Origin: Eudorina sp. 2006-703-Eu-15
Lineage: Eukaryota; Chlorophyta; Chlorophyceae; Chlamydomonadales; Volvocaceae
Assembly (NCBI GenBank): GCA_003117195.1
Contig: BDSI01000108.1
Location: 380,614-444,613 of the forward strand
Direction of reading: 5' to 3'
DNA length: 64,000 nt
The stretch's first letter is position 1. Each line of letters begins with the position of its first letter. The notes under the pieces were generated by a model. The model did no database searches. It saw only the letters and a list, made by a program, of their open reading frames with translations, and was not told the DNA's origin. Below, piece after piece: positions 13,104-28,100 of the stretch. A program made the translations under genes and the position numbers.

Positions 13104-16100
13104 CTTCCGATGAGCCCGCCTGCAAGCAAAGACGCAATGAGTCAGCTCATACCCTGAAGGCAGCTGCGGACATCCGCGGGTACAGACGCGCCATCGAGTC
13201 GGAGACTTACCCACACCCCTGGCGGACCTCCCCTTTCGATGAGCCCGCCTGCAAGCAAAGACGCAATGAGTCAGCTCATACCCCGAAGGCAGCTGTGGAC
13301 ATCCGCGGGTACAGACGCGCCATCGAGTCGGAGACTTACCCACACCCCTGGCGGACCTCCCCTTTCGATGAGCCCGCCTGCAAGCAAAGACGCAATGAGT
13401 CAGCTCATACCCTGAAGGCAGCTGTGGAGATCCGCGGGTACAGACGCGCCAACGAGTCGGAGACTTACCCACACCCCTGGCGGACCTCCCCTTTCGATGA
13501 GCCCGCCTGCAAGCAAAGACGCAATGAGTCAGCTCATACCCTGAAGGCAGCTGTGGAGATCCGCGGGTACAGACGCGCCAACGAGTCGGAGACTTACCCA
13601 CACCCCTGGCGGACCTCCCCTTCAGATGAGCCCGCCTGCAAGCAAAGACGCAATGAGTAAGCTCATACCCCGAAGGCAGCTGCGGACATCCGCGGGTACA
13701 GACGCGCCATCGAGTCGGAGACTTACCCGCACCCCTGGCGGACCTCCCCTTTCGATGAGCCCGCCTGCAAGCAAAGACGCAATGAGTCAGCTCATACCCT
13801 GAAGGCAGCTGCGGACATCCGCGGTACAGACGCGCCATCGAGTTGGAGACTTACCCACACCCCTGGCGGACCTCCCCTTTCGATGAGCCCGCCTGCAAGC
13901 AAAGACGCAATGAGTCAGCTCATACCCCGAAGGCAGCTGCGCACATCCGCGGGTACAGACGCGCCATCGAGTCGAAGACTTACCCACACCCCTGGCGGAC
14001 CTCCCCTTTCGATGAGCCCGCCTGCAAGCAAAGACGCAATGAGTCAGCTCATACCCTGAAGGCAGCTGCGGACATCGGCGGGTACAGACGCGCCATCGAG
14101 TTGGAGACTTACCCACACCCCTGGCGGACCTCCCCTTTCGATGAGCCCGCCTGCAAGCAAAGACGCAATGAGTCAGCTCATACCCTGAAGGCAGCTGTGG
14201 AGATCCGCGGGTACAGACGCGCCATCGAGTTGGAGACTTACCCACACCCCTGGCGGACCTCCCCTTTTGATGAGCCCGCCTGCAAGCAAAGACGCAATGA
14301 GTCAGCTCATACCCTGAAGGCAGCTGTGGAGATCCGCGGGTACAGACGCGCCATCGAGTCGGAGACTTACCCACACCCCTGGCGGAACTCCCCTTCAGAT
14401 GAGCCCGCCTGCAAGCAAAGACGCAATGAGTCAGCTCATACCCCGAAGGCAGCTGCGCACATCCGCGGGTACAGACGCGCCATCGAGTCGGAGACTTACC
14501 CGCACCCCTGGCGGACCTCCCCTTTCGATGAGCCGAAAAGACGCAATGAGTCAGCTCATACCCTGAAGGCAGCTGCGGACATCGGCGGGTACAGACGCGC
14601 CATCGAGTCGGAGACTTACCCACACCCCTGGCGGACCTCCCCTTCCGATGAGCCCCCTTGCAAGCAAAGACGCAATGAGTCAGCTCATACCCTGAAGGCA
14701 GCTGTGGAGATCCGCGGGTACAGACGCGCCATCGAGTTGGAGACTTACCCACACCCCTGGCGGACCTCCCCTTCCGATGAGCCCCCTTGCAAGCAAAGAC
14801 GCAATGAGTCAGCTCATACCCTGAAGGCAGCTGTGGAGATCCGCGGGTACAGACGCGCCATCGAGTTGGAGACTTACCCACACCCCTGGCGGACCTCCCC
14901 TTCCGATGAGCCCCCTTGCAAGCAAAGACGCAATGAGTCAGCTCATACCCTGAAGGCAGCTGTGGAGATCCGCGGGTACAGACGCGCCATCGAGTTGGAG
15001 ACTTACCCACACCCCTGGCGGACCTCCCCTTCCGATGAGCCCCTTGCAAGCAAAGACGCAATGAGTCAGCTCATACCCTGAAGGCAGCTGTGGAGATCCG
15101 CGGGTACAGACGCGCCATCGAGTCGGAGACTTACCCACACCCCTGGCGGACCTCCCCTTTCGATGAGCCCGCCTGCAAGCAAAGACGCAATGAGTCAGCT
15201 CATACCCTGAAGGCAGCTGCGGACATCCGCGGTACAGACGCGCCATCGAGTCGGAGACTTACCCACACCCCTGGCGGACCTCCCCTTTCGATGAGCCCGC
15301 CTGCAAGCAAAGACGCAATGAGTCAGCTCATACCCTGATGGCAGCTGCGCACATCCGCGGGTACAGACGCGCCATCGAGTCGGAGACTTACCCACACCCC
15401 TGGCGGACCTCCCCTTCAGATGAGCCCGCCTGCAAGCAAAGACGCAATGAGTCAGCTCATACCCCGAAGGCAGCTGTGGAGATCCGCGGGTACAGACGCG
15501 CCATCGAGTTGGAGACTTACCCACACCCCTGGCGGACCTCCCCTTCCGATGAGCCCGCCTGCAAGCAAAGACGCAATGAGTCAGCTCATACCCTGAAGGC
15601 AGCTGCGGACATCCGCGGGTACAGACGCGCCATCGAGTCGGAGACTTACCCACACCCCTGGCGGACCTCCCCTTTCGATGAGCCCGCCTGCAAGCAAAGA
15701 CGCAATGAGTCAGCTCATACCCTGAAGGCAGCTGTGGAGATCCGCGGGTACAGACGCGCCATCGAGTTGGAGACTTACCCACACCCCTGGCGGACCTCCC
15801 CTTCCGATGAGCCCCCTTGCAAGCAAAGACGCAATGAGTCAGCTCATACCCTGAAGGCAGCTGTGGAGATCCGCGGGTACAGACGCGCCATCGAGTCGGA
15901 GACTTACCCACACCCCTGGCGGACCTCCCCTTTCGATGAGCCCGCCTGCAAGCAAAGACGCAATGAGTCAGCTCATACCCCGAAGGCAGCTGTGGAGATC
16001 CGCGGGTACAGACGCGCCATCGAGTCGGAGACTTACCCACACCCCTAGCGGACCTCCCCTTCCGTTGAGCCCGCCTGCAAGCAAAGACGCAATGAGTCAG

Positions 16101-19100
16101 CTCATACCCTGAAGGCAGCTGCGGACATCCGCGTGTACAGATAGACGCGCCATCGTGTCGGAGACTTACCCACACCCCTGGCGGACCTCCCCTTTCGATG
16201 AGCCCGCCTGCAAGCAAAGACGCAATGAGTCAGCTCATACCCTGAAGGCAGCTGCGGACATCCGCGGGTACAGACGCGCCATCGAGTTGGAGACTTACCC
16301 ACACCCCTGGCGGACCTCCCCTTCCGATGAGCCCCCTTGCAAGCAAAGACGCAATGAGTCAGCTCATACCCTGAAGGCAGCTGTGGAGATCCGCGGGTAC
16401 AGACGCGCCATCGAGTCGGAGACTTACCCACACCCCTGGCGGAACTCCCCTTCAGATGAGCCCGCCTGCAAGCAAAGACGCAATGAGTCAGCTCATACCC
16501 CGAAGGCAGCTGCGCACATCCGCGGGTACAGACGCGCCATCGAGTCGGAGACTTACCCGCACCCCTGGCGGACCTCCCCTTTCGATGAGCCGAAAAGACG
16601 CAATGAGTCAGCTCATACCCTGAAGGCAGCTGCGGACATCCGCGGGTACAGACGCGCCATCGAGTTGGAGACTTACCCACACCCCTGGCGGACCTCCCCT
16701 TCCGATGAGCCCGCCTGCAAGCAAAGACGCAATGAGTCAGCTCATACCCTGAAGGCAGCTGTGGACATCCGCGGGTACAGACGCGCCATCGAGTTGGAGA
16801 CTTACCCACACCCCTGGCGGACCTCCCCTTCCGATGAGCCCGCCTGCAAGCAAAGACGCAATGAGTCAGCTCATACCCTGAAGGCAGCTGCGGACATCCG
16901 CGGGTACAGACGCGCCATCGAGTTGGAGACTTACCCACACCCCTGGCGGACCTCCCCTTCCGATGAGCCCGCCTGCACGCAAAGACGCAATGAGTCAGCT
17001 CATACCCTGAAGGCAGCTGCGGACATCCGCGGTACAGACGCGCCATCGAGTTGGAGACTTACCCACACCCCTGGCGGACCTCCCCTTCCGATGAGCCCGC
17101 CTGCAAGCAAAGACGCAATGAGTCAGTTCATACCCTGAAGGCAGCTGTGGACATCCGCGGGTACAGACGCGCCATCGAGTTGGAGACTTACCCACACCCC
17201 TGGCGGACCTCCCCTTCCGATGAGCCCGCCTGCAAGCAAAGACGCAATGAGTCAGCTCATACCCTGAAGGCAGCTGCGGACATCCGCGGGTACAGACGCG
17301 CCATCGAGTCGGAGACTTACCCACACCCCTGGCGGACCTCCCCTTCCGATGAGCCCGCCTGCAAGCAAAGACGCAATGAGTCAGCTCATACCCCGAAGGC
17401 AGCTGCGGACATCCGCGGGTACAGACGCGCCATCGAGTCGGAGACTTACCCACACCCCTGGCGGACCTCCCCTTCGATGAGCCCGCCTGCAAGCAAAGAC
17501 GCAATGAGTCAGCTCATACCCTGAAGGCAGCTGCGGACATCCGCGGTACAGACGCGCCATCGAGTCGGAGACTTACCCACACCCCTGGCGGACCTCCCCT
17601 TTCGATGAGCCCGCCTGCAAGCAAAGACGCAATGAGTCAGCTCATACCCTGAAGGCAGCTGCGGACATCCGCGGGTACAGACGCGCCATCGAGTCGGAGA
17701 CTTACCCACACCCCTGGCGGACCTCCCCTTTCGATGAGCCCGCCTGCAAGCAAAGACGCAATGAGTCAGCTCATACCCTGAAGGCAGCTGCGGACATCCG
17801 CGGGTACAGACGCGCCATCGAGTCGGAGACTTACCCACACCCCTGGCGGACCTCCCCTTTCGATGAGCCCGCCTGCAAGCAAAGACGCAATGAGTCAGCT
17901 CATACCCTGAAGGCAGCTGCGGACATCCGCGGGTACAGACGCGCCATCGAGTCGGAGACTTACCCACACCCCTGGCGGACCTCCCCTTTCGATGAGCCCG
18001 CCTGCAAGCAAAGACGCAATGAGTCAGCTCATACCCTGAAGGCAGCTGCGGACATCCGCGGGTACAGACGCGCCATCGAGTCGGAGACTTACCCACACCC
18101 CTGGCGGACCTCCCCTTTCGATGAGCCCGCCTGCAAGCAAAGACGCAATGAGTCAGCTCATACCCTGAAGGCAGCTGCGGACATCCGCGGTACAGACGCG
18201 CCATCGAGTCGGAGACTTACCCACACCCCTGGCGGACCTCCCCTTTCGATGAGCCCGCCTGCAAGCAAAGACGCAATGAGTCAGCTCATACCCTGAAGGC
18301 AGCTGCGGACATCCGCGGGTACAGACGCGCCATCGAGTCGGAGACTTACCCACACCCCTGGCGGACCTCCCTTTCGATGAGCCCGCCTGCAAGCAAAGAC
18401 GCAATGAGTCAGCTCATACCCTGAAGGCAGCTGCGGACATCCGCGGTACAGACGCGCCATCGAGTCGGAGACTTACCCACACCCCTGGCGGACCTCCCCT
18501 TCGATGAGCCCGCCTGCAAGCAAAGACGCAATGAGTCAGCTCATACCCTGAAGGCAGCTGCGGACATCCGCGGGTACAGACGCGCCATCGAGTCGGAGAC
18601 TTACCCACACCCCTGGCGGACCTCCCCTTCGATGAGCCCGCCTGCAAGCAAAGACGCAATGAGTCAGCTCATACCCTGAAGGCAGCTGCGGACATCCGCG
18701 GGTACAGACGCGCCATCGAGTCGGAGACTTACCCACACCCCTGGCGGACCTCCCCTTTCGATGAGCCCGCCTGCAAGCAAAGACGCAATGAGTCAGCTCA
18801 TACCCTGAAGGCAGCTGCGGACATCCGCGGGTACAGACGCGCCATCGAGTCGGAGACTTACCCACACCCCTGGCGGACCTCCCCTTTCGATGAGCCCGCC
18901 TGCAAGCAAAGACGCAATGAGTCAGCTCATACCCTGAAGGCAGCTGCGGACATCCGCGGGTACAGACGCGCCATCGAGTCGGAGACTTACCCACACCCCT
19001 GGCGGACCTCCCCTTTCGATGAGCCCGCCTGCAAGCAAAGACGCAATGAGTCAGCTCATACCCTGAAGGCAGCTGCGGACATCCGCGGGTACAGACGCGC

Positions 19101-22100
19101 CATCGAGTCGGAGACTTACCCACACCCCTGGCGGACCTCCCCTTTCGATGAGCCCGCCTGCAAGCAAAGACGCAATGAGTCAGCTCATACCCTGAAGGCA
19201 GCTGCGGACATCCGCGGGTACAGACGCGCCATCGAGTCGGAGACTTACCCACACCCCTGGCGGACCTCCCCTTTCGATGAGCCCGCCTGCAAGCAAAGAC
19301 GCAATGAGTCAGCTCATACCCTGAAGGCAGCTGCGGACATCCGCGGGTACAGACGCGCCATCGAGTCGGAGACTTACCCACACCCCTGGCGGACCTCCCC
19401 TTTCGATGAGCCCGCCTGCAAGCAAAGACGCAATGAGTCAGCTCATACCCTGAAGGCAGCTGCGGACATCCGCGGGTACAGACGCGCCATCGAGTCGGAG
19501 ACTTACCCACACCCCTGGCGGACCTCCCCTTCGATGAGCCCGCCTGCAAGCAAAGACGCAATGAGTCAGCTCATACCCTGAAGGCAGCTGCGGACATCCG
19601 CGGGTACAGACGCGCCATCGAGTCGGAGACTTACCCACACCCCTGGCGGACCTCCCCTTTCGATGAGCCCGCCTGCAAGCAAAGACGCAATGAGTCAGCT
19701 CATACCCTGAAGGCAGCTGCGGACATCCGCGGTACAGACGCGCCATCGAGTCGGAGACTTACCCACACCCCTGGCGGACCTCCCCTTTCGATGAGCCCGC
19801 CTGCAAGCAAAGACGCAATGAGTCAGCTCATACCCTGAAGGCAGCTGCGGACATCCGCGGTACAGACGCGCCATCGAGTCGGAGACTTACCCACACCCCT
19901 GGCGGACCTCCCCTTTCGATGAGCCCGCCTGCAAGCAAAGACGCAATGAGTCAGCTCATACCCTGAAGGCAGCTGCGGACATCCGCGGGTACAGACGCGC
20001 CATCGAGTCGGAGACTTACCCACACCCCTGGCGGACCTCCCCTTTCGATGAGCCCGCCTGCAAGCAAAGACGCAATGAGTCAGCTCATACCCTGAAGGCA
20101 GCTGCGGACATCCGCGGGTACAGACGCGCCATCGAGTCGGAGACTTACCCACACCCCTGGCGGACCTCCCCTTTCGATGAGCCCGCCTGCAAGCAAAGAC
20201 GCAATGAGTCAGCTCATACCCTGAAGGCAGCTGCGGACATCCGCGGTACAGACGCGCCATCGAGTCGGAGACTTACCCACACCCCTGGCGGACCTCCCCT
20301 TCGATGAGCCCGCCTGCAAGCAAAGACGCAATGAGTCAGCTCATACCCTGAAGGCAGCTGCGGACATCCGCGGGTACAGACGCGCCATCGAGTCGGAGAC
20401 TTACCCACACCCCTGGCGGACCTCCCCTTCGATGAGCCCGCCTGCAAGCAAAGACGCAATGAGTCAGCTCATACCCTGAAGGCAGCTGCGGACATCCGCG
20501 GGTACAGACGCGCCATCGAGTCGGAGACTTACCCACACCCCTGGCGGACCTCCCCTTTCGATGAGCCCGCCTGCAAGCAAAGACGCAATGAGTCAGCTCA
20601 TACCCTGAAGGCAGCTGCGGACATCCGCGGTACAGACGCGCCATCGAGTCGGAGACTTACCCACACCCCTGGCGGACCTCCCCTTTCGATGAGCCCGCCT
20701 GCAAGCAAAGACGCAATGAGTCAGCTCATACCCTGAAGGCAGCTGCGGACATCCGCGGTACAGACGCGCCATCGAGTCGGAGACTTACCCACACCCCTGG
20801 CGGACCTCCCCTTTCGATGAGCCCGCCTGCAAGCAAAGACGCAATGAGTCAGCTCATACCCTGAAGGCAGCTGCGGACATCCGCGGGTACAGACGCGCCA
20901 TCGAGTCGGAGACTTACCCACACCCCTGGCGGACCTCCCCTTTCGATGAGCCCGCCTGCAAGCAAAGACGCAATGAGTCAGCTCATACCCTGAAGGCAGC
21001 TGCGGACATCCGCGGTACAGACGCGCCATCGAGTCGGAGACTTACCCACACCCCTGGCGGACCTCCCCTTTCGATGAGCCCGCCTGCAAGCAAAGACGCA
21101 ATGAGTCAGCTCATACCCTGAAGGCAGCTGCGGACATCCGCGGTACAGACGCGCCATCGAGTCGGAGACTTACCCACACCCCTGGCGGACCTCCCCTTTC
21201 GATGAGCCCGCCTGCAAGCAAAGACGCAATGAGTCAGCTCATACCCTGAAGGCAGCTGCGGACATCCGCGGGTACAGACGCGCCATCGAGTCGGAGACTT
21301 ACCCACACCCCTGGCGGACCTCCCCTTTCGATGAGCCCGCCTGCAAGCAAAGACGCAATGAGTCAGCTCATACCCTGAAGGCAGCTGCGGACATCCGCGT
21401 GTACAGACGCGCCATCGAGTCGGAGACTTACCCACACCCCTGGCGGACCTCCCCTTTCGATGAGCCCGCCTGCAAGCAAAGACGCAATGAGTCAGCTCAT
21501 ACCCTGAAGGCAGCTGCGGACATCCGCGGGTACAGACGCGCCATCGAGTCGGAGACTTACCCACACCCCTGGCGGACCTCCCCTTTCGATGAGCCCGCCT
21601 GCAAGCAAAGACGCAATGAGTCAGCTCATACCCTGAAGGCAGCTGCGGACATCCGCGGGTACAGACGCGCCATCGAGTCGGAGACTTACCCACACCCCTG
21701 GCGGACCTCCCCTTTCGATGAGCCCGCCTGCAAGCAAAGACGCAATGAGTCAGCTCATACCCTGAAGGCAGCTGCGGACATCCGCGGGTACAGACGCGCC
21801 ATCGAGTCGGAGACTTACCCACACCCCTGGCGGACCTCCCCTTTCGATGAGCCCGCCTGCAAGCAAAGACGCAATGAGTCAGCTCATACCCTGAAGGCAG
21901 CTGCGGACATCCGCGGGTACAGACGCGCCATCGAGTCGGAGACTTACCCACACCCCTGGCGGACCTCCCCTTTCGATGAGCCCGCCTGCAAGCAAAGACG
22001 CAATGAGTCAGCTCATACCCGAAGGCAGCTGCGGACATCCGCGGGTACAGACGCGCCATCGAGTCGGAGACTTACCCACACCCCTGGCGGACCTCCCCTT

Positions 22101-25100
22101 TCGATGAGCCCGCCTGCAAGCAAAGACGCAATGAGTCAGCTCATACCCTGAAGGCAGCTGCGGACATCCGCGGTACAGACGCGCCATCGAGTCGGAGACT
22201 TACCCACACCCCTGGCGGACCTCCCCTTTCGATGAGCCGCCTGCAAGCAAAGACGCAATGAGTCAGCTCATACCCTGAAGGCAGCTGCGGACATCCGCGG
22301 GTACAGACGCGCCATCGAGTCGGAGACTTACCCACACCCCTGGCGGACCTCCCCTTTCGATGAGCCCGCCTGCAAGCAAAGACGCAATGAGTCAGCTCAT
22401 ACCCTGAAGGCAGCTGCGGACATCCGCGGGTACAGACGCGCCATCGAGTCGGAGACTTACCCACACCCCTGGCGGACCTCCCCTTTCGATGAGCCCGCCT
22501 GCAAGCAAAGACGCAATGAGTCAGCTCATACCCTGAAGGCAGCTGCGGACATCCGCGGGTACAGACGCGCCATCGAGTCGGAGACTTACCCACACCCCTG
22601 GCGGACCTCCCCTTTCGATGAGCCCGCCTGCAAGCAAAGACGCAATGAGTCAGCTCATACCCTGAAGGCAGCTGCGGACATCCGCGGGTACAGACGCGCC
22701 ATCGAGTCGGAGACTTACCCACACCCCTGGCGGACCTCCCCTTTCGATGAGCCCGCCTGCAAGCAAAGACGCAATGAGTCAGCTCATACCCTGAAGGCAG
22801 CTGCGGACATCCGCGGGTACAGACGCGCCATCGAGTCGGAGACTTACCCACACCCCTGGCGGACCTCCCCTTTCGATGAGCCCGCCTGCAAGCAAAGACG
22901 CAATGAGTCAGCTCATACCCTGAAGGCAGCTGCGGACATCCGCGGGTACAGACGCGCCATCGAGTCGGAGACTTACCCACACCCCTGGCGGACCTCCCCT
23001 TTCGATGAGCCGCCTGCAAGCAAAGACGCAATGAGTCAGCTCATACCCTGAAGGCAGCTGCGGACATCCGCGGGTACAGACGCGCCATCGAGTCGGAGAC
23101 TTACCCACACCCCTGGCGGACCTCCCCTTTCGATGAGCCCGCCTGCAAGCAAAGACGCAATGAGTCAGCTCATACCCTGAAGGCAGCTGCGGACATCCGC
23201 GGGTACAGACGCGCCATCGAGTCGGAGACTTACCCACACCCCTGGCGGACCTCCCCTTTCGATGAGCCCGCCTGCAAGCAAAGACGCAATGAGTCAGCTC
23301 ATACCCTGAAGGCAGCTGCGGACATCCGCGGGTACAGACGCGCCATCGAGTCGGAGACTTACCCACACCCCTGGCGGACCTCCCCTTTCGATGAGCCCGC
23401 CTGCAAGCAAAGACGCAATGAGTCAGCTCATACCCTGAAGGCAGCTGCGGACATCCGCGGTACAGACGCGCCATCGAGTCGGAGACTTACCCACACCCCT
23501 GGCGGACCTCCCCTTTCGATGAGCCCGCCTGCAAGCAAAGACGCAATGAGTCAGCTCATACCCTGAAGGCAGCTGCGGACATCCGCGGGTACAGACGCGC
23601 CATCGAGTCGGAGACTTACCCACACCCCTGGCGGACCTCCCCTTTCGATGAGCCCGCCTGCAAGCAAAGACGCAATGAGTCAGCTCATACCCTGAAGGCA
23701 GCTGCGGACATCCGCGGGTACAGACGCGCCATCGAGTCGGAGACTTACCCACACCCCTGGCGGACCTCCCCTTTCGATGAGCCCGCCTGCAAGCAAAGAC
23801 GCAATGAGTCAGCTCATACCCTGAAGGCAGCTGCGGACATCCGCGGTACAGACGCGCCATCGAGTCGGAGACTTACCCACACCCCTGGCGGACCTCCCCT
23901 TTCGATGAGCCCGCCTGCAAGCAAAGACGCAATGAGTCAGCTCATACCCTGAAGGCAGCTGCGGACATCCGCGGGTACAGACGCGCCATCGAGTCGGAGA
24001 CTTACCCACACCCCTGGCGGACCTCCCCTTTCGATGAGCCCGCCTGCAAGCAAAGACGCAATGAGTCAGCTCATACCCTGAAGGCAGCTGCGGACATCCG
24101 CGGTACAGACGCGCCATCGAGTCGGAGACTTACCCACACCCCTGGCGGACCTCCCCTTTCGATGAGCCCGCCTGCAAGCAAAGACGCAATGAGTCAGCTC
24201 ATACCCTGAAGGCAGCTGCGGACATCCGCGGGTACAGACGCGCCATCGAGTCGGAGACTTACCCACACCCCTGGCGGACCTCCCCTTTCGATGAGCCCGC
24301 CTGCAAGCAAAGACGCAATGAGTCAGCTCATACCCTGAAGGCAGCTGCGGACATCCGCGGGTACAGACGCGCCATCGAGTCGGAGACTTACCCACACCCC
24401 TGGCGGACCTCCCCTTTCGATGAGCCCGCCTGCAAGCAAAGACGCAATGAGTCAGCTCATACCCTGAAGGCAGCTGCGGACATCCGCGGTACAGACGCGC
24501 CATCGAGTCGGAGACTTACCCACACCCCTGGCGGACCTCCCCTTTCGATGAGCCCGCCTGCAAGCAAAGACGCAATGAGTCAGCTCATACCCTGAAGGCA
24601 GCTGCGGACATCCGCGGGTACAGACGCGCCATCGAGTCGGAGACTTACCCACACCCCTGGCGGACCTCCCCTTTCGATGAGCCCGCCTGCAAGCAAAGAC
24701 GCAATGAGTCAGCTCATACCCTGAAGGCAGCTGCGGACATCCGCGGGTACAGACGCGCCATCGAGTCGGAGACTTACCCACACCCCTGGCGGACCTCCCC
24801 TTTCGATGAGCCCGCCTGCAAGCAAAGACGCAATGAGTCAGCTCATACCCTGAAGGCAGCTGCGGACATCCGCGGGTACAGACGCGCCATCGAGTCGGAG
24901 ACTTACCCACACCCCTGGCGGACCTCCCCTTTCGATGAGCCCGCCTGCAAGCAAAGACGCAATGAGTCAGCTCATACCCTGAAGGCAGCTGCGGACATCC
25001 GCGGTACAGACGCGCCATCGAGTCGGAGACTTACCCACACCCCTGGCGGACCTCCCCTTTCGATGAGCCCGCCTGCAAGCAAAGACGCAATGAGTCAGCT

Positions 25101-28100
25101 CATACCCTGAAGGCAGCTGCGGACATCCGCGGTACAGACGCGCCATCGAGTCGGAGACTTACCCACACCCCTGGCGGACCTCCCCTTTCGATGAGCCCGC
25201 CTGCAAGCAAAGACGCAATGAGTCAGCTCATACCCTGAAGGCAGCTGCGGACATCGCGGGTACAGACGCGCCATCGAGTCGGAGACTTACCCACACCCCT
25301 GGCGGACCTCCCCTTTCGATGAGCCCGCCTGCAAGCAAAGACGCAATGAGTCAGCTCATACCCTGAAGGCAGCTGCGGACATCCGCGGTACAGACGCGCC
25401 ATCGAGTCGGAGACTTACCCACACCCCTGGCGGACCTCCCCTTTCGATGAGCCCGCCTGCAAGCAAAGACGCAATGAGTCAGCTCATACCCTGAAGGCAG
25501 CTGCGGACATCCGCGGTACAGACGCGCCATCGAGTCGGAGACTTACCCACACCCCTGGCGGACCTCCCCTTTCGATGAGCCCGCCTGCAAGCAAAGACGC
25601 AATGAGTCAGCTCATACCCTGAAGGCAGCTGCGGACATCCGCGGGTACAGACGCGCCATCGAGTCGGAGACTTACCCACACCCCTGGCGGACCTCCCCTT
25701 TCGATGAGCCCGCCTGCAAGCAAAGACGCAATGAGTCAGCTCATACCCTGAAGGCAGCTGCGGACATCCGCGGGTACAGACGCGCCATCGAGTCGGAGAC
25801 TTACCCACACCCCTGGCGGACCTCCCCTTTCGATGAGCCCGCCTGCAAGCAAAGACGCAATGAGTCAGCTCATACCCTGAAGGCAGCTGCGGACATCCGC
25901 GGGTACAGACGCGCCATCGAGTCGGAGACTTACCCACACCCCTGGCGGACCTCCCCTTTCGATGAGCCCGCCTGCAAGCAAAGACGCAATGAGTCAGCTC
26001 ATACCCTGAAGGCAGCTGCGGACATCCGCGGGTACAGACGCGCCATCGAGTCGGAGACTTACCCACACCCCTGGCGGACCTCCCCTTTCGATGAGCCCGC
26101 CTGCAAGCAAAGACGCAATGAGTCAGCTCATACCCTGAAGGCAGCTGCGGACATCCGCGGGTACAGACGCGCCATCGAGTCGGAGACTTACCCACACCCC
26201 TGGCGGACCTCCCCTTTCGATGAGCCCGCCTGCAAGCAAAGACGCAATGAGTCAGCTCATACCCTGAAGGCAGCTGCGGACATCCGCGGTACAGACGCGC
26301 CATCGAGTCGGAGACTTACCCACACCCCTGGCGGACCTCCCCTTTCGATGAGCCCGCCTGCAAGCAAAGACGCAATGAGTCAGCTCATACCCTGAAGGCA
26401 GCTGCGGACATCCGCGGGTACAGACGCGCCATCGAGTCGGAGACTTACCCACACCCCTGGCGGACCTCCCCTTTCGATGAGCCCGCCTGCAAGCAAAGAC
26501 GCAATGAGTCAGCTCATACCCTGAAGGCAGCTGCGGACATCCGCGGTACAGACGCGCCATCGAGTCGGAGACTTACCCACACCCCTGGCGGACCTCCCCT
26601 TTCGATGAGCCCGCCTGCAAGCAAAGACGCAATGAGTCAGCTCATACCCTGAAGGCAGCTGCGGACATCCGCGGGTACAGACGCGCCATCGAGTCGGAGA
26701 CTTACCCACACCCCTGGCGGACCTCCCCTTTCGATGAGCCCGCCTGCAAGCAAAGACGCAATGAGTCAGCTCATACCCTGAAGGCAGCTGCGGACATCCG
26801 CGGTACAGACGCGCCATCGAGTCGGAGACTTACCCACACCCCTGGCGGACCTCCCCTTTCGATGAGCCCGCCTGCAAGCAAAGACGCAATGAGTCAGCTC
26901 ATACCCTGAAGGCAGCTGCGGACATCCGCGGGTACAGACGCGCCATCGAGTCGGAGACTTACCCACACCCCTGGCGGACCTCCCCTTTCGATGAGCCCGC
27001 CTGCAAGCAAAGACGCAATGAGTCAGCTCATACCCTGAAGGCAGCTGCGGACATCCGCGGGTACAGACGCGCCATCGAGTCGGAGACTTACCCACACCCC
27101 TGGCGGACCTCCCCTTTCGATGAGCCCGCCTGCAAGCAAAGACGCAATGAGTCAGCTCATACCCTGAAGGCAGCTGCGGACATCCGCGGGTACAGACGCG
27201 CCATCGAGTCGGAGACTTACCCACACCCCTGGCGGACCTCCCCTTTCGATGAGCCCGCCTGCAAGCAAAGACGCAATGAGTCAGCTCATACCCTGAAGGC
27301 AGCTGCGGACATCCGCGGGTACAGACGCGCCATCGAGTCGGAGACTTACCCACACCCCTGGCGGACCTCCCCTTTCGATGAGCCCGCCTGCAAGCAAAGA
27401 CGCAATGAGTCAGCTCATACCCTGAAGGCAGCTGCGGACATCCGCGGGTACAGACGCGCCATCGAGTCGGAGACTTACCCACACCCCTGGCGGACCTCCC
27501 CTTTCGATGAGCCCGCCTGCAAGCAAAGACGCAATGAGTCAGCTCATACCCTGAAGGCAGCTGCGGACATCCGCGGGTACAGACGCGCCATCGAGTCGGA
27601 GACTTACCCACACCCCTGGCGGACCTCCCCTTTCGATGAGCCCGCCTGCAAGCAAAGACGCAATGAGTCAGCTCATACCCTGAAGGCAGCTGCGCACATC
27701 CGCGGTACAGACGCGCCATCGAGTCGGAGACTTACCCACACCCCTGGCGGACCTCCCCTTTCGATGAGCCCGCCTGCAAGCAAAGACGCAATGAGTCAGC
27801 TCATACCCTGAAGGCAGCTGCGCACATCCGCGGGTACAGACGCGCCATCGAGTTGGAGACTTACCCACACCCCTGGCGGACCTCCCCTTTCGATGAGCCC
27901 GCCTGCAAGCAAAGACGCAATGAGTCAGCTCATACCCTGAAGGCAGCTGCGGACATCCGCGGGTACAGACGCGCCAACGAGTCGGAGACTTACCCACACC
28001 CCTGGCGGACCTCCCCTTTCGATGAGCCCGCCTGCAAGCAAAGACGCAATGAGTCAGCTCATACCCTGAAGGCAGCTGCGGACATCCGCGGGTACAGACG

